Counted from the first letter of the stretch, positions 8,067 through 17,777 are shown. The stretch is 39,166 nt of DNA from an uncultured Prevotellaceae bacterium (GCA_947169115.1 CAMVOK010000025.1:1-39166), one strand, 5' to 3'. Numbers and translations are program-made. Notes: generated by a model from the sequence alone, not told the origin.

Positions 8067-11000
8067 ATGAGAAAGTTACTCTTTTTAGTTGCCCTACTAT
8101 GGTGCACACTGGCTCAGGCCGAAGACCGTAGTGACATCACGAGTCAATATCTGAAGAATCCTTCTTTCGAGGCCGACGACATCACGGCACTGGCCAAGGA
8201 TGACACCCGAGGTGCCTACAAGGCTCCAACGGTTGTTGACTGGAATCTCAGTGGAAGCTATGGGGTGAGTGACATCATGACAGCAGCTGCCACGGCTACC
8301 GACAACAACTTCGGTGCACCAGGGCAACCCAGTGACGGCCAACAGATGTACTACATCCGCAATGCGTGGAGTGCGACCTCTGCCACCCTGCTCCAAAGCA
8401 TCACACTCCCTGCCGGTACCTACGAACTGACTGTTGACAACAAGTGTATTACGGCATCCAGCCACTCGGTAAGTATCATTGCTGGAAGTGAGCAAACAGC
8501 ACTGACTTTCCAAGGTTCCATGCCCACAGCCTGGAGTACGACAGGAGTAACATTCAAACTGGAGAAAGAAACTACCCTGAACATCGGTCTCAGCGTTAAC
8601 TTCGGTAGTGGTTCGGGAGGCTCCGTTCTTATCGACAACTTCCGTCTATACGCTTACCCCGAAGGCTATGTTGGCCCCGAAGAGCCCACAGAAAAGGACA
8701 CCACCTCACCAACAGAGGATGTCATAACCAGTGACTTCGTGGATGAAGCTATCATGATGCAAGACCTGTTGCAGATGCTGACGGACTTCACCCCCTATCT
8801 CGTTAATGACTATCAGGCTGCCCAATACCCTAATAGCGTGGGTGAGGAATGCGGTTGTTTCAAGGGAGAAAGCACCATGGCCAGCAATGAGGCTGGAGTG
8901 CGCACCAATGCTGACTTATCGATGATTTGTGCCTTCCTCGTTAAGTATGCCAAGGGGAAAACAACCCTACCGAACGGAGTAACGTGGGAGAAAATAGAAG
9001 ATATGGCCATGAAGACACTCGTCTTTGCCTACTCCACACACAAAGCCAACAAACTGAAAATCTGCTCAGGAGGCGACTATTGGGGCAGCACCAGTGGCAG
9101 TGACCACGTATGGGAAAGCAGTCTGTGGGCCATGTCGGTGGCATACTCTGCCTACTTCCAGTGGGAAAAACTCAGTAACACCCAAAAGGACTATATCTAT
9201 CAATTGCTGAAGGCTGAATGTAACTACGAACTTAATCGTTCTATCCCCACAGGCTATAATGGTGACACCAAGGCTGAGGAAAACGGATGGGAAGCCGATG
9301 TGTTGGCAGCTACGCTGGGGCTATTCCCCAACGATGCCTTGGCAAGCAAATGGTTCGAGAAACTACGGGAATTTGCCATTAACAGTTATAGTCATACCAA
9401 CGATGCGGCTAACGCAAGTGTTATGGATGAATGGTATAACACACAATCCATAGCAGACCTGTATAAAGGACAAAATCTGTATGACGACTACACCCTGCAA
9501 AACCACAACCTGTTCCATACCTCGTATCAGAACGTCGTGATGCAGGAATTGGGCGAAGCTGCCTTGGCATTGAAAATGTTCCAGACTGGACAAGGATTTG
9601 AGGAAAAATGGAAGACCCATGCACTCATGCACAACAACCAGGAGGTAATGGACAACGTGCTGAACTGGCTGGCACTCACGGATGGGGAATTAGCCATGCC
9701 TAACGGAAACGACTGGAGTCTGTTCCTCTACGACCAGATTACTTCATACACGACCCAAGCTTGCTTCCAACACGATGCGAATGCACTGATGTTGGAAAAC
9801 CTGGCCTATAAGTATATCAAGGCACGTCAAAAGACCACCACCGACGGTTCATGGCTGCTAAGACCTGATGTACAGGCACGTCGTATGGGGGTTGAAGCCC
9901 ACCGCGTGATGATGACCTATCTGATGCACCTCTACAACTCCACAGCCGACCTTACTCCTACAACATGGGAGGATTTCAGAGCCCAACGGAGTGAGGCACG
10001 GATTCTTCCCTGCCAGAATGTTGTCCGCGCATTCACATCTGACCGTTTCACGACCTTCTCCTGGAGCAAGGGACTAAAGAGCTACACAGGCTACATCGCC
10101 GCCAACAGTGTAGATAAGAACAAAATAATCGTTCCCTATCGCGCCAACAATACAGGAAACTTCCTCGGGTGGTACACCGTCAACGGGAAAGGCACCAATG
10201 CAACACCTGTCGTCAGTGGCATATACGAATTGAAGGGTGACGGCTACACCATGAACGGAGAACTGAACACCAACGACAACTCACTCAACAACCGCTTTGT
10301 CATCTACTCCACCCCAGGCAATGCCGTTATCTACCTTGACCATGTGCAGGGATTGTCTAACGGAACCATCACCGGGGAATACGGTGGTCTGATGGCCATT
10401 TCAGTAGATGAACTGACAAAGTCCAAGCGCACAATCTACTACGGCGACACTCATAAGACGTTAGACGGTTCCAGCCTACAACGTTTCCAAACCAATTGGC
10501 TCAACATTGACAACCAAGTGGGCTTTGTTGCAAAGAACGACAAGGGAATGGCCTTTGGTGACCGTCAGAACAACAACAGCATCATGACGGCTAAGCTATA
10601 TCCTGCCTATTCCCTTGGAAACCGTTCTTTCTCAAACGGCAGTATCGTTGACCGTCGCAACATCGTATACTATAGTTGTATCTCAGCGGAAACCACAGCA
10701 CGGATGGAAAGTGAGCTACAGGTTCTGACCTATGTTCTCCCCACAGGATGGAATGGTGTGATAGCTGCCGACCCAGACGGTATCAACTATCTGCTATTGT
10801 CCAACTTCAGAGATAAAACAGGTGAAGCAAAACTGACAAACATCACCTGCAAACTTGGAGCACCAGTGTTTGATAGGGAAACCTCCATTGAGAACAGCCA
10901 ATCCACGGCAAGTTTCAAAGCCACGGAAAACCACAGCATCGCCAACGTCCTGTCGGTATTCATCACTGGCACAAACCTTAAAGCCCAACTGGACGGCAGC

Positions 11001-11858
11001 AGGAATGAGGCTGCTTACATCACTGCTAACGAGAAATGCAATGCTACAATAAGAATAGTATCAGATGGGAAAACACTTGAGAAAGAAGTACAACTGTCAG
11101 CCAATGAAACCGTGTTTGCCTATACGGAACAAGGTGAGATAAAGGTTGAGAGTAAAGAATTACCCAATCCGCTCACTCCTGGAAGTGACCAGACTGGCTA
11201 TATCGTAAACCCTTCGTTCGAGGGCAACACTACGGCAGGCTGGAGCGGAACAGGCATGACAGCAGACTATAACGAGGTGGAAAAGTTCAATGCCAATTTT
11301 GACTTCTATCAAACCATCAAGAACCTGTCACAAGGACAATACGAACTAACCTGCCAAGGTTTCTATCGGAATGGAACATACGCCAATGCCGCCAACCTAC
11401 GCGACCAAGGAAAAGAGACTATTAATGCCATACTCTATGCCTCATCGAATGTGGAAAGTCTATCTACTCCACTACCCTCCATCTTCGAGGAAGCCGATAA
11501 AAAAGGGGCAGTCGGAGTCAAGCAAGCCCCCTACGGCTACATACCGAACACCATGGAACAAGCTTCCGTTTATTTCTCGGCTGGCCTTTACCCCATATCA
11601 CTGAAAGTTAAGGTTGGTGAAGATGGAACACTGACCATTGGTGTCAAGAAGTCAACGCTGGTATCAAACGACTGGACCATCTTCGACAACTTCGCACTTC
11701 GTTATTTAGGTAAGGACGGCGACGAGACATCCATTACGACGCCTACCATCCCTTTTCCCAACAGCGGCACGTACACTCTCGGCGGCGTACGCGTCGCTGA
11801 GCATAAAAATCAACCCAAGGGTATATATATTGTCAACGGAAAGAAAATGCTGAAATGA
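8067..11858 (+). CDS. Large secreted carbohydrate-active-like protein (possible lyase/hydrolase)
   Basis: The 1263-residue protein has a signal peptide (MRKLLFLVALLWCTLAQA). Two beta-sandwich-like modules share the pattern NPSFE ... DNF: one at the N-terminus (about 28-195) and one near the C-terminus (about 1048-1215). The middle (about 230-650) is helical with many aromatic and His motifs (NHNLFHTSYQNV, TDGSWLLRPDVQARRMG), suggesting an alpha/alpha toroid like many polysaccharide lyases and some hydrolases. Residues about 650-1020 look beta-rich. The end, GIYIVNGKKMLK, resembles C-terminal tails of Prevotella exported proteins. Substrate and catalytic residues are unknown to me. The stop overlaps the dnaG start by 4 bp, an odd place for an exported enzyme. 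Confidence 0.7.
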   Translation: MRKLLFLVALLWCTLAQAEDRSDITSQYLKNPSFEADDITALAKDDTRGAYKAPTVVDWNLSGSYGVSDIMTAAATATDNNFGAPGQPSDGQQMYYIRNAWSATSATLLQSITLPAGTYELTVDNKCITASSHSVSIIAGSEQTALTFQGSMPTAWSTTGVTFKLEKETTLNIGLSVNFGSGSGGSVLIDNFRLYAYPEGYVGPEEPTEKDTTSPTEDVITSDFVDEAIMMQDLLQMLTDFTPYLVNDYQAAQYPNSVGEECGCFKGESTMASNEAGVRTNADLSMICAFLVKYAKGKTTLPNGVTWEKIEDMAMKTLVFAYSTHKANKLKICSGGDYWGSTSGSDHVWESSLWAMSVAYSAYFQWEKLSNTQKDYIYQLLKAECNYELNRSIPTGYNGDTKAEENGWEADVLAATLGLFPNDALASKWFEKLREFAINSYSHTNDAANASVMDEWYNTQSIADLYKGQNLYDDYTLQNHNLFHTSYQNVVMQELGEAALALKMFQTGQGFEEKWKTHALMHNNQEVMDNVLNWLALTDGELAMPNGNDWSLFLYDQITSYTTQACFQHDANALMLENLAYKYIKARQKTTTDGSWLLRPDVQARRMGVEAHRVMMTYLMHLYNSTADLTPTTWEDFRAQRSEARILPCQNVVRAFTSDRFTTFSWSKGLKSYTGYIAANSVDKNKIIVPYRANNTGNFLGWYTVNGKGTNATPVVSGIYELKGDGYTMNGELNTNDNSLNNRFVIYSTPGNAVIYLDHVQGLSNGTITGEYGGLMAISVDELTKSKRTIYYGDTHKTLDGSSLQRFQTNWLNIDNQVGFVAKNDKGMAFGDRQNNNSIMTAKLYPAYSLGNRSFSNGSIVDRRNIVYYSCISAETTARMESELQVLTYVLPTGWNGVIAADPDGINYLLLSNFRDKTGEAKLTNITCKLGAPVFDRETSIENSQSTASFKATENHSIANVLSVFITGTNLKAQLDGSRNEAAYITANEKCNATIRIVSDGKTLEKEVQLSANETVFAYTEQGEIKVESKELPNPLTPGSDQTGYIVNPSFEGNTTAGWSGTGMTADYNEVEKFNANFDFYQTIKNLSQGQYELTCQGFYRNGTYANAANLRDQGKETINAILYASSNVESLSTPLPSIFEEADKKGAVGVKQAPYGYIPNTMEQASVYFSAGLYPISLKVKVGEDGTLTIGVKKSTLVSNDWTIFDNFALRYLGKDGDETSITTPTIPFPNSGTYTLGGVRVAEHKNQPKGIYIVNGKKMLK

Positions 11859-13972
11859 TTGACCGAGCGACTGTAGATAAAATAATGGATGCGGCCAACA
11901 TCGTCGATGTTGTCTCAGATTTCGTCACGCTGAAACGCGCGGGTGCAAACCTAAAAGGACTCTGCCCCTTCCATGACGACCGCACGCCATCCTTCATTGT
12001 ATCTCCAGCCAAGAACTACTGCAAGTGCTTCGCCTGCGGTAAAGGAGGAAGTCCCGTAGGCTTTATCATGGAGCACGAACAAATATCGTACCCAGAAGCC
12101 CTACGATACCTTGCCAAGAAATACGGCATCACTATCGAGGAAAAGGAAATGTCGCAAGAAGACGTACAGCGACAGGACGACCGAGAATCCATGTTTATCG
12201 TCAATGAATGGGCAAACACATGGTTCCAACGACAACTGAACGAAACGGTCGATGGTAAAGCCATCGGTCTCGCCTACTTCCGCCAACGTGGTTTCCGCGA
12301 CGACATCATCAAGAAGTTCCAGTTAGGATTTTGTCCCAACTCTCGCGAAGTAAGCATGAGCGACGATGCCATCAAGGCGGGCTACCAAGAAAGATATCTG
12401 ACAAACGATCCCGAAACAGGCATCGGAACCGGACTTTCCATCAAAAACGATAAAGGGAAGTTGCGCGACCGTTATTGGGGACGTGTCATATTCCCCATTT
12501 TTACGCTATCCGGCAAAGTCGTTGGATTCGGAGGCCGAGTGCTTGATGCAGCGACCAAAGGGGTCAATGTCAAGTATCAGAACTCACCAGAGAGCATCAT
12601 ATACAGCAAGAAGCGTGAACTTTATGGCCTTTTCCAAGCCAAACAGGCCATTCGCAAATACGACCTCTGCTATCTGGTGGAAGGCTATACCGACGTCATG
12701 GCCATGCACCAGAGCGGAATGGAAAATGTGGTTGCCTCTTCGGGTACTGCCCTGACCGATGACCAGATACGACTGATACACCGACTGACTGAAAACATTA
12801 CGGTGGTTTACGATGGTGATGCTGCCGGCATCAAAGCCAGCCAGCGAGGAATAGACATGCTACTGTCTCAAGGCATGAATGTACGTCTGCTTCTTCTACC
12901 TGACGGTGACGACCCCGACTCGTTTGCCCGTAAGCACAATGCAGAAGAATATCAGAAATACTTTCAAGAACATCAAGTTGACTTCATCAAATTCAAGACG
13001 AACCTGCTGCTGGAGGAAGCACAGGGAGACCCCATTGCCAAGAGCAAGTTGGTAAACAACATTGTACAAAGTATCTCGTGCATCCCCAACGAGATAACAA
13101 GAAGCGTTTACGTTCAGGAAACGGCAAACGCGATGCACATGCAGGAACGTCTCATTGCCAGTGCCGTGGCTAAACAGGTACAACAGAACTATGAGGAAGC
13201 ACGAAAACAACAGGACAGGGAAACGGCTCAACGCCTACGTAAGGAAACAGGAAACGAAACAAACCGAGGACAGGAGTCTGTATCCTCAAACATAGATGAC
13301 CGGCCTCCACTACCTACGAACGTTAATACTGTTGGAGGTACACAAGATACAGAAAGACCGCCCCTACCTGACGAAGGCCTTTCGCCATTAGTTGCAAGCA
13401 TTAAACAGCGCGACAAGCTACGCTTTGAACAAAAAGAATGTGAGTTGTTGCGTCTTGTCGTGCGATATGGAGAACAACCACTGGAAAACACGGCAACAAG
13501 CGAAGAAGGAAACGGGGCTATTACTGTGACACAGTTTATCGCCACCTCATTGCAACAGGATGGTCTTTCGTTCACAATACCGTTGCATCAAAAAATGCTT
13601 AATGCCGCACTTGAAAAGAAAGAAGGCATTACTACCGAACGGCATCTCCTGAACTACCCAGATCCAGCCATAAACTCCCTGGCATTCGACTTAGCCACAG
13701 ACAACGAACAATTAAGTCGTCTCTATCAGAGCGGAACAAAGGTATATACCAGTACCGACGACATTTCCCTTCCGGCACTTGTGCAACACATACTCACGGA
13801 TTACAAACTTGAGATTGTTGTTCAAGAGAAAGCTCAGATTATGCGTGAACTTCAAGACCCCAATCTGATAAAAGACCCTCAACGTTACCTAACGGTAATG
13901 ACCCAGTATAAGGAAATCAAAGATATAGAAAAAAAACTCTCCCACACACAAGGAGGGAGAGTTATAATCTGA
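11855..13972 (+). CDS. dnaG: DNA primase DnaG
   Basis: DnaG makes RNA primers for replication. The 705-residue protein has the CHC2 zinc-binding domain at the N-terminus (C37, H40, C58, C61 in CPFHDDRTPSF ... CKCFACGKGG), the primase core, and a TOPRIM domain with EGYTD (from E276), DGDAAG (from D320) and DGDDPD (from D350). A Gln/Arg-rich linker (about 440-520) leads to a C-terminal helical domain expected to bind DnaB. The ATG at 11855 overlaps the stop of the secreted-protein gene. The last codons lie within a hairpin that reads as a terminator for the convergent gene. Confidence 0.96.
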   Translation: MIDRATVDKIMDAANIVDVVSDFVTLKRAGANLKGLCPFHDDRTPSFIVSPAKNYCKCFACGKGGSPVGFIMEHEQISYPEALRYLAKKYGITIEEKEMSQEDVQRQDDRESMFIVNEWANTWFQRQLNETVDGKAIGLAYFRQRGFRDDIIKKFQLGFCPNSREVSMSDDAIKAGYQERYLTNDPETGIGTGLSIKNDKGKLRDRYWGRVIFPIFTLSGKVVGFGGRVLDAATKGVNVKYQNSPESIIYSKKRELYGLFQAKQAIRKYDLCYLVEGYTDVMAMHQSGMENVVASSGTALTDDQIRLIHRLTENITVVYDGDAAGIKASQRGIDMLLSQGMNVRLLLLPDGDDPDSFARKHNAEEYQKYFQEHQVDFIKFKTNLLLEEAQGDPIAKSKLVNNIVQSISCIPNEITRSVYVQETANAMHMQERLIASAVAKQVQQNYEEARKQQDRETAQRLRKETGNETNRGQESVSSNIDDRPPLPTNVNTVGGTQDTERPPLPDEGLSPLVASIKQRDKLRFEQKECELLRLVVRYGEQPLENTATSEEGNGAITVTQFIATSLQQDGLSFTIPLHQKMLNAALEKKEGITTERHLLNYPDPAINSLAFDLATDNEQLSRLYQSGTKVYTSTDDISLPALVQHILTDYKLEIVVQEKAQIMRELQDPNLIKDPQRYLTVMTQYKEIKDIEKKLSHTQGGRVII
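13929..13962 (-). terminator. Intrinsic terminator of the minus-strand TSCPD gene, inside the dnaG 3' end
   Basis: On the minus strand a 9-bp stem (13954-13962 pairing with 13935-13943, AACTCTCCC/GGGAGAGTT) with a 10-nt loop is followed by an uninterrupted T run (the A run at 13929-13936 of the plus strand). That is a classical intrinsic terminator for the gene ending at 13989. On the plus strand no T run follows the hairpin. The sequence doubles as DnaG codons, including the final HTQGGRVII. Confidence 0.8.
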
Positions 13973-13988
13973 TAGCCTTACCGCACAA

Positions 13989-14240
13989 TCACGAATTCTC
14001 GCGTTTCAGCTGCTCCAAAGCACGGCATAACTGGTCGGGACAACTGGTAGGTTTACTACCACAACGTATTCCGTCCAAAAGACCGATGACCTCATCGGGA
14101 GTTTTTCCGATTACGAGTCTTGATATACCCTGCGTATTACCATGGCATCCGCCGTGGAAGAAACAATGACTGATGTGCCCGTTGTCATCGAGTTCAACAT
14201 CGATGAACTTACTACACGTGCCGTTACAAGTGTAAAGCAT
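13989..14240 (-). CDS. TSCPD domain protein (TIGR03905-like)
   Basis: The 83-residue protein contains many cysteines (CNGTCSK, FFHGGCHGN, IRCGSKPTSCPDQLC) and the literal TSCPD signature near residues 65-69. The domain occurs at the C-terminus of some B12-dependent ribonucleotide reductases and as small standalone proteins of unknown role; metal binding is plausible. It is convergent with dnaG (16 bp apart) and downstream of yebC on the same strand, with a repeat-rich gap of about 127 bp between them. Probably cytosolic. Confidence 0.85.
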   Translation of the reverse strand: MLYTCNGTCSKFIDVELDDNGHISHCFFHGGCHGNTQGISRLVIGKTPDEVIGLLDGIRCGSKPTSCPDQLCRALEQLKRENS

Positions 14241-14250
14241 GGAATGTATA

Positions 14251-14348
14251 AATTAAGAATTAAGAGTTAAGAGTGAAGAATTATTAACAATTAGAATTTA
14301 AGAAAGAAATGATAAAGACTCATTCTTAATTCTTCTTTCTTCATTCTT
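14251..14348. repeat. Pair of opposed heptamer arrays
   Basis: AATTAAG, AATTAAG, AGTTAAG, AGTGAAG occupy 14251-14278, and the opposite-orientation units CATTCTT, AATTCTT, CTTTCTT, CATTCTT occupy 14321-14348. The spacer is AT-rich. Both arrays keep a 7-bp period and together could fold into an imperfect hairpin between the TSCPD gene and yebC. Confidence 0.85.
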
Positions 14349-14353
14349 AATTA

Positions 14354-14383
14354 CATGAAACCCGAAATCATTCGGGTTTCATG
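14354..14383 (-). terminator. Perfect 13-bp hairpin straddling the yebC stop codon
   Basis: CATGAAACCCGAA (14354-14366) and its exact reverse complement (14371-14383) flank a 4-nt loop. On the minus strand the 5' arm encodes the last YebC codons and the TGA stop is in and next to the loop. No T run follows, so it is not a canonical terminator; it may act as an mRNA 3'-end stabiliser or attenuator. Confidence 0.65.
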
Positions 14384-15105
14384 TTTGTATAGACCGTCTG
14401 CACGTCGTCAAACTCTTCCAAACGCTCTACCATCTTGTTGATGGTCTCGCGCTGCTCGGCCGTTACGTCCTTCAGGTCGTTGGGGATGTAGGTAAACTCA
14501 CCACCGACTTCCTCGAAACCGTCAGCCTCAAGTTTCTTCTGAATCTCGTTGTAGCTTGTAGGCTCACCGTAGATGGTAATAGTGGTTTCGTCCTTGTCCT
14601 CGTCATACTCTTCATCGTAGTCCTCATCAACTCCGAAGTCAATCATCTCCAGAATGAAGTCGTCCATATCCATGTCTGCCTTCTTCTTGAAGGTGAACAC
14701 ACATTTGTGGTCGAAGAGGAACGACAGCGAACCTGTAGTTCCCATGTTACCGCTGAACTTGTTGAAGACACTGCGTACGTCTGCCACCGTGCGCGTGGTA
14801 TTGTCGGTCAGTGTGTCCACAAAAACAGCCACACCATGAGGGCCATATCCCTCGTAGGTCACGCTCTTGTAGTCGCTCTGGTCCTTACCCATAGCGTTCT
14901 TGATGGCACGTTCGATGTTGTCCTTCGGCATGTTCTCACGCTTGCAGACAGCAATAACACTGCGCAATGAAGGATTGTTCTCAGGTTCTGGTCCGCCTGC
15001 CTTCACGGCAATGGCAATTTGCTTACCCAGACGGGTGAAAGTCTTGGCCATGTGGCCCCAACGCTTCAGCTTCGTAGCTTTACGATATTCAAATGCTCTT
15101 CCCAT
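14368..15105 (-). CDS. yebC: YebC/PmpR family regulator
   Basis: The 245-residue protein starts MGRAFEYRKATKLKRWGHMA, the Bacteroidetes form of the YebC N-terminus, and contains the family segments AGGPEPENNPSLR, ENMPKDNIERAIKNAMG and YEGYGPHGVAVFVDTLTDN. YebC proteins were described as transcription regulators; recent work links several to translation of proline-rich stretches. It is cytosolic. An acidic insert (DEDYDEEYDEDKDET) is typical of the Bacteroidetes group. A GC-rich repeat pair separates it from pheT. Confidence 0.93.
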   Translation of the reverse strand: MGRAFEYRKATKLKRWGHMAKTFTRLGKQIAIAVKAGGPEPENNPSLRSVIAVCKRENMPKDNIERAIKNAMGKDQSDYKSVTYEGYGPHGVAVFVDTLTDNTTRTVADVRSVFNKFSGNMGTTGSLSFLFDHKCVFTFKKKADMDMDDFILEMIDFGVDEDYDEEYDEDKDETTITIYGEPTSYNEIQKKLEADGFEEVGGEFTYIPNDLKDVTAEQRETINKMVERLEEFDDVQTVYTNMKPE

Positions 15106-15110
15106 AATTG

Positions 15111-15250
15111 GCCCCCCTCCTAAACTCCCCCGAGGGGGAGGAACACATTGGGGGTGAGGGTGTTTATGTTATTTATTACTATATTAATAATTATTTATTC
15201 TATGAGCTTCTCCTCCCTCCCACTCGGGGGAGGGCTGGGGAGAGGGGCTT
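15111..15250. repeat. Inverted pair of GC-rich palindromic repeats between yebC and pheT
   Basis: The left unit (15111-15142) reads GCCCCCCTCC, then a near-palindrome CTCCCCCGAGGGGGAG. The right unit (about 15209-15250) is a related sequence in the opposite orientation, ending GAGGGGCTTC beside the pheT stop. About 65 bp of AT-rich DNA separates them. Each unit can form a hairpin and the pair could fold together. The same architecture occurs at 30913-30998 inside a gene. Confidence 0.85.
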
Positions 15251-17767
15251 CTAACGTAACTCAGCCTTCAGCTGAGACGTGAGGTTCTGAATCAGTTTCT
15301 GCATGATGGCGTCAATCTGTTTGTCACCCATCGTCTTAGTCTCATCTTGCAGGATGAAGTTGACGGCGTATGATTTCTTACCCTCTGGCAGATTCTTTCC
15401 TTCATAGACATCGAACAAGCGAACTTCTTTCAGGAACTTCTTATCCGTCTGGTAAGCGATAGTTTCTATCTGTCCGAACTCCACACCCTTATCAAGTAGG
15501 AGTGCCAAGTCACGGCTAACAGCAGGATACTTCGGCAGGTCGGTTGCCGTGACCTTCTGATTGCGAATTGCACGCATCAATTGTGACCAGTTGAGGTCGG
15601 CATAAAAGACTGGCTGCTCCAACCCGAAACGCTTTTGCAACTTCAGACTGACAACACCCATAGAAACGAGTACCTTTCCACCACGATTCCGAATCTCAAT
15701 GCTCTTATCGAAGAGGTCGCTTTCGCCCTTTGCAAAAACAAGTGCCCCGAAGGGAACACCCATACGGGTAAGAATATTCATGACATGGGCTTTCAGCTCA
15801 TAAGCAGTAACGTCCTCATCAGCGTGTGCCCAGCTTCCAGTCACTCGCTTGCCCGTCTGCCACAGGCCAAGGTGATAGTCCTCGCTATAGGCATCCAGTA
15901 CATGCTTGATTACCTCTGGGTCACGGCTGCTGCTCACACCGGGAATGATGTCGGCACAACGGCGCTCGGCATGGAAATAATAGCAATTTCCAAACTCGAA
16001 GAAACTGAGGTTGGAATTACGGAATGATACGTTTCGTGCGATGCATTCCAGACCGCCAAACAGAAGGCTCTGACGCAGAACATTGAGATCCTGACTCAGG
16101 GGATTCATCAGTCGCACACAGTTCTCTGCCTTGCAGCTCTCCAAACCATCATAGTATGCACCACGCTGAAGGGAGTTGTTAAGTATCTCGCGGAAACCGG
16201 CACCCACCAATTGTTCGCCAACAAGGTTTTGTAGCTTGTGGCTCTTATCCACATCGCCCTTCACGGCAGCACATGTGTTCACAGATGTTGGCATCTCCAC
16301 ATTGTTATAACCGTATATGCGCAGGATGTCCTCCACTACGTCACAGGGACGCTGTACGTCAACACGGTAGGCAGGCACCTGAAGCTTCAACCCTTCAGAC
16401 GTTTCTTCCTGCACCTTCATTTCAAGGCTCTCTACAATGCTCTTTACAGTCTCTTGTGGGATGTGTTTACCTATGAGTTTATCGACATAGTCGAACTTCA
16501 AATCCACCACTGCATCCTCAAACACATTTGACATTTCAGATTTGACATCTACTATGTCCATGCTGATTTCTGCTCCTGCCAGTTCCTTAGCCATAAGGGC
16601 GGCTTGCTTCAATGCATACAAGGTGCCATTGGGGTCAATTCCACGTTCAAAACGGAATGAGGCATCAGTGGAGAGGCCATGACGACGAGCTGATTTGCGA
16701 ATCCATGTTGGATTGAAGTAGGCACTCTCCAACACGACATTCTTGGTTGTCTCGTAGGTACCACTACCCTTTCCACCGAAGACACCGGCGATGCACATCG
16801 GTTCTTCACTATTACAGATAGCAAGGTCGCGGTCACTTAATTTATGTTCTTCACCATCCAAAGTGACGAAAGGCGTACCTTCGGGCATGGTCTTCACAAC
16901 AATCTCGTGATTCTTCACCATATCGGCATCGAAACAATGCAAGGGCTGTCCGAATGCCATCATCACATAGTTAGTGATATCCACAATATTGTTAATGGGA
17001 CGCAAGCCAATAGTAGTCAGACGGTTCTTCAACCATTCTGGGCTTTCCTTCACCTCGCAGTTCTTTAGCGAAACAGCAGCATATCGGGGGCATGCTTCCT
17101 GATTCTCCACCGTCACTTTAATGGGCAGGTCGTAGTTGTCAACCTTGAATTCGTCCACAGACGGGCGATGCAGAGCGGTTTTATATCCATTCTGCACCAA
17201 CCAGGCATAGAGGTCGCGAGCCACACCATAGTGGCTGCAAGCATCGGCTCGGTTAGGAGTGATGTCCACCTCAATGAGCCAGTCGCTTTCCAAATGATAG
17301 TATTCTGCTGCCGGTGTACCTGGCACAGCATCCTCGGGCAGGACAATGATGCCATCGTGGCTGGTACCTATACCAATCTCATCCTCGGCACATATCATGC
17401 CGTTCGACTCTATACCACGTAGTTTGCTTTTCTTAATAGTGAAAACTTGATCACCATCGTAGAGCTTAGTACCAAGCGTGGCCACCACCACTTTCTGCCC
17501 AGCAGCTACATTGGGAGCACCACAAACAATCTGTTCGGGTTCTGGCTGACCAAGATTAACGGTGCAGACGTGCATGTGGTCGCTATTGGGATGAGGTTCA
17601 CAAGTCAGCACCTCACCTATGACAATACCTTCCAGACCACCACGAATGCTTTGAACTTCCTCCACGCCATCTACTTCCAGACCAATACTCGTCAGAGCAG
17701 CGGCTACTTCCTGAGCTGTCAAATCGAAATCGACATACTCGCGAAGCCATTTATAAGAAACATTCAT
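15251..17767 (-). CDS. pheT: Phenylalanine--tRNA ligase beta subunit
   Basis: PheT pairs with PheS to charge tRNA-Phe. The 838-residue protein shows the N-terminal segment MNVSYKWLREYVDFDLTAQEV, the EMAPII-like tRNA-binding domain (about 40-155), the B3/4 editing region, the B5 domain (about 400-480), the synthetase-like core, and the C-terminal FDX-ACB anticodon-binding domain (about 745-838; KYPAVSRDLALLLD). Length matches Bacteroidetes PheT. pheS is not adjacent, so the subunits are encoded apart, at least in this window. Confidence 0.96.
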   Translation of the reverse strand: MNVSYKWLREYVDFDLTAQEVAAALTSIGLEVDGVEEVQSIRGGLEGIVIGEVLTCEPHPNSDHMHVCTVNLGQPEPEQIVCGAPNVAAGQKVVVATLGTKLYDGDQVFTIKKSKLRGIESNGMICAEDEIGIGTSHDGIIVLPEDAVPGTPAAEYYHLESDWLIEVDITPNRADACSHYGVARDLYAWLVQNGYKTALHRPSVDEFKVDNYDLPIKVTVENQEACPRYAAVSLKNCEVKESPEWLKNRLTTIGLRPINNIVDITNYVMMAFGQPLHCFDADMVKNHEIVVKTMPEGTPFVTLDGEEHKLSDRDLAICNSEEPMCIAGVFGGKGSGTYETTKNVVLESAYFNPTWIRKSARRHGLSTDASFRFERGIDPNGTLYALKQAALMAKELAGAEISMDIVDVKSEMSNVFEDAVVDLKFDYVDKLIGKHIPQETVKSIVESLEMKVQEETSEGLKLQVPAYRVDVQRPCDVVEDILRIYGYNNVEMPTSVNTCAAVKGDVDKSHKLQNLVGEQLVGAGFREILNNSLQRGAYYDGLESCKAENCVRLMNPLSQDLNVLRQSLLFGGLECIARNVSFRNSNLSFFEFGNCYYFHAERRCADIIPGVSSSRDPEVIKHVLDAYSEDYHLGLWQTGKRVTGSWAHADEDVTAYELKAHVMNILTRMGVPFGALVFAKGESDLFDKSIEIRNRGGKVLVSMGVVSLKLQKRFGLEQPVFYADLNWSQLMRAIRNQKVTATDLPKYPAVSRDLALLLDKGVEFGQIETIAYQTDKKFLKEVRLFDVYEGKNLPEGKKSYAVNFILQDETKTMGDKQIDAIMQKLIQNLTSQLKAELR

Positions 17768-17777
17768 AGAAAAATAC

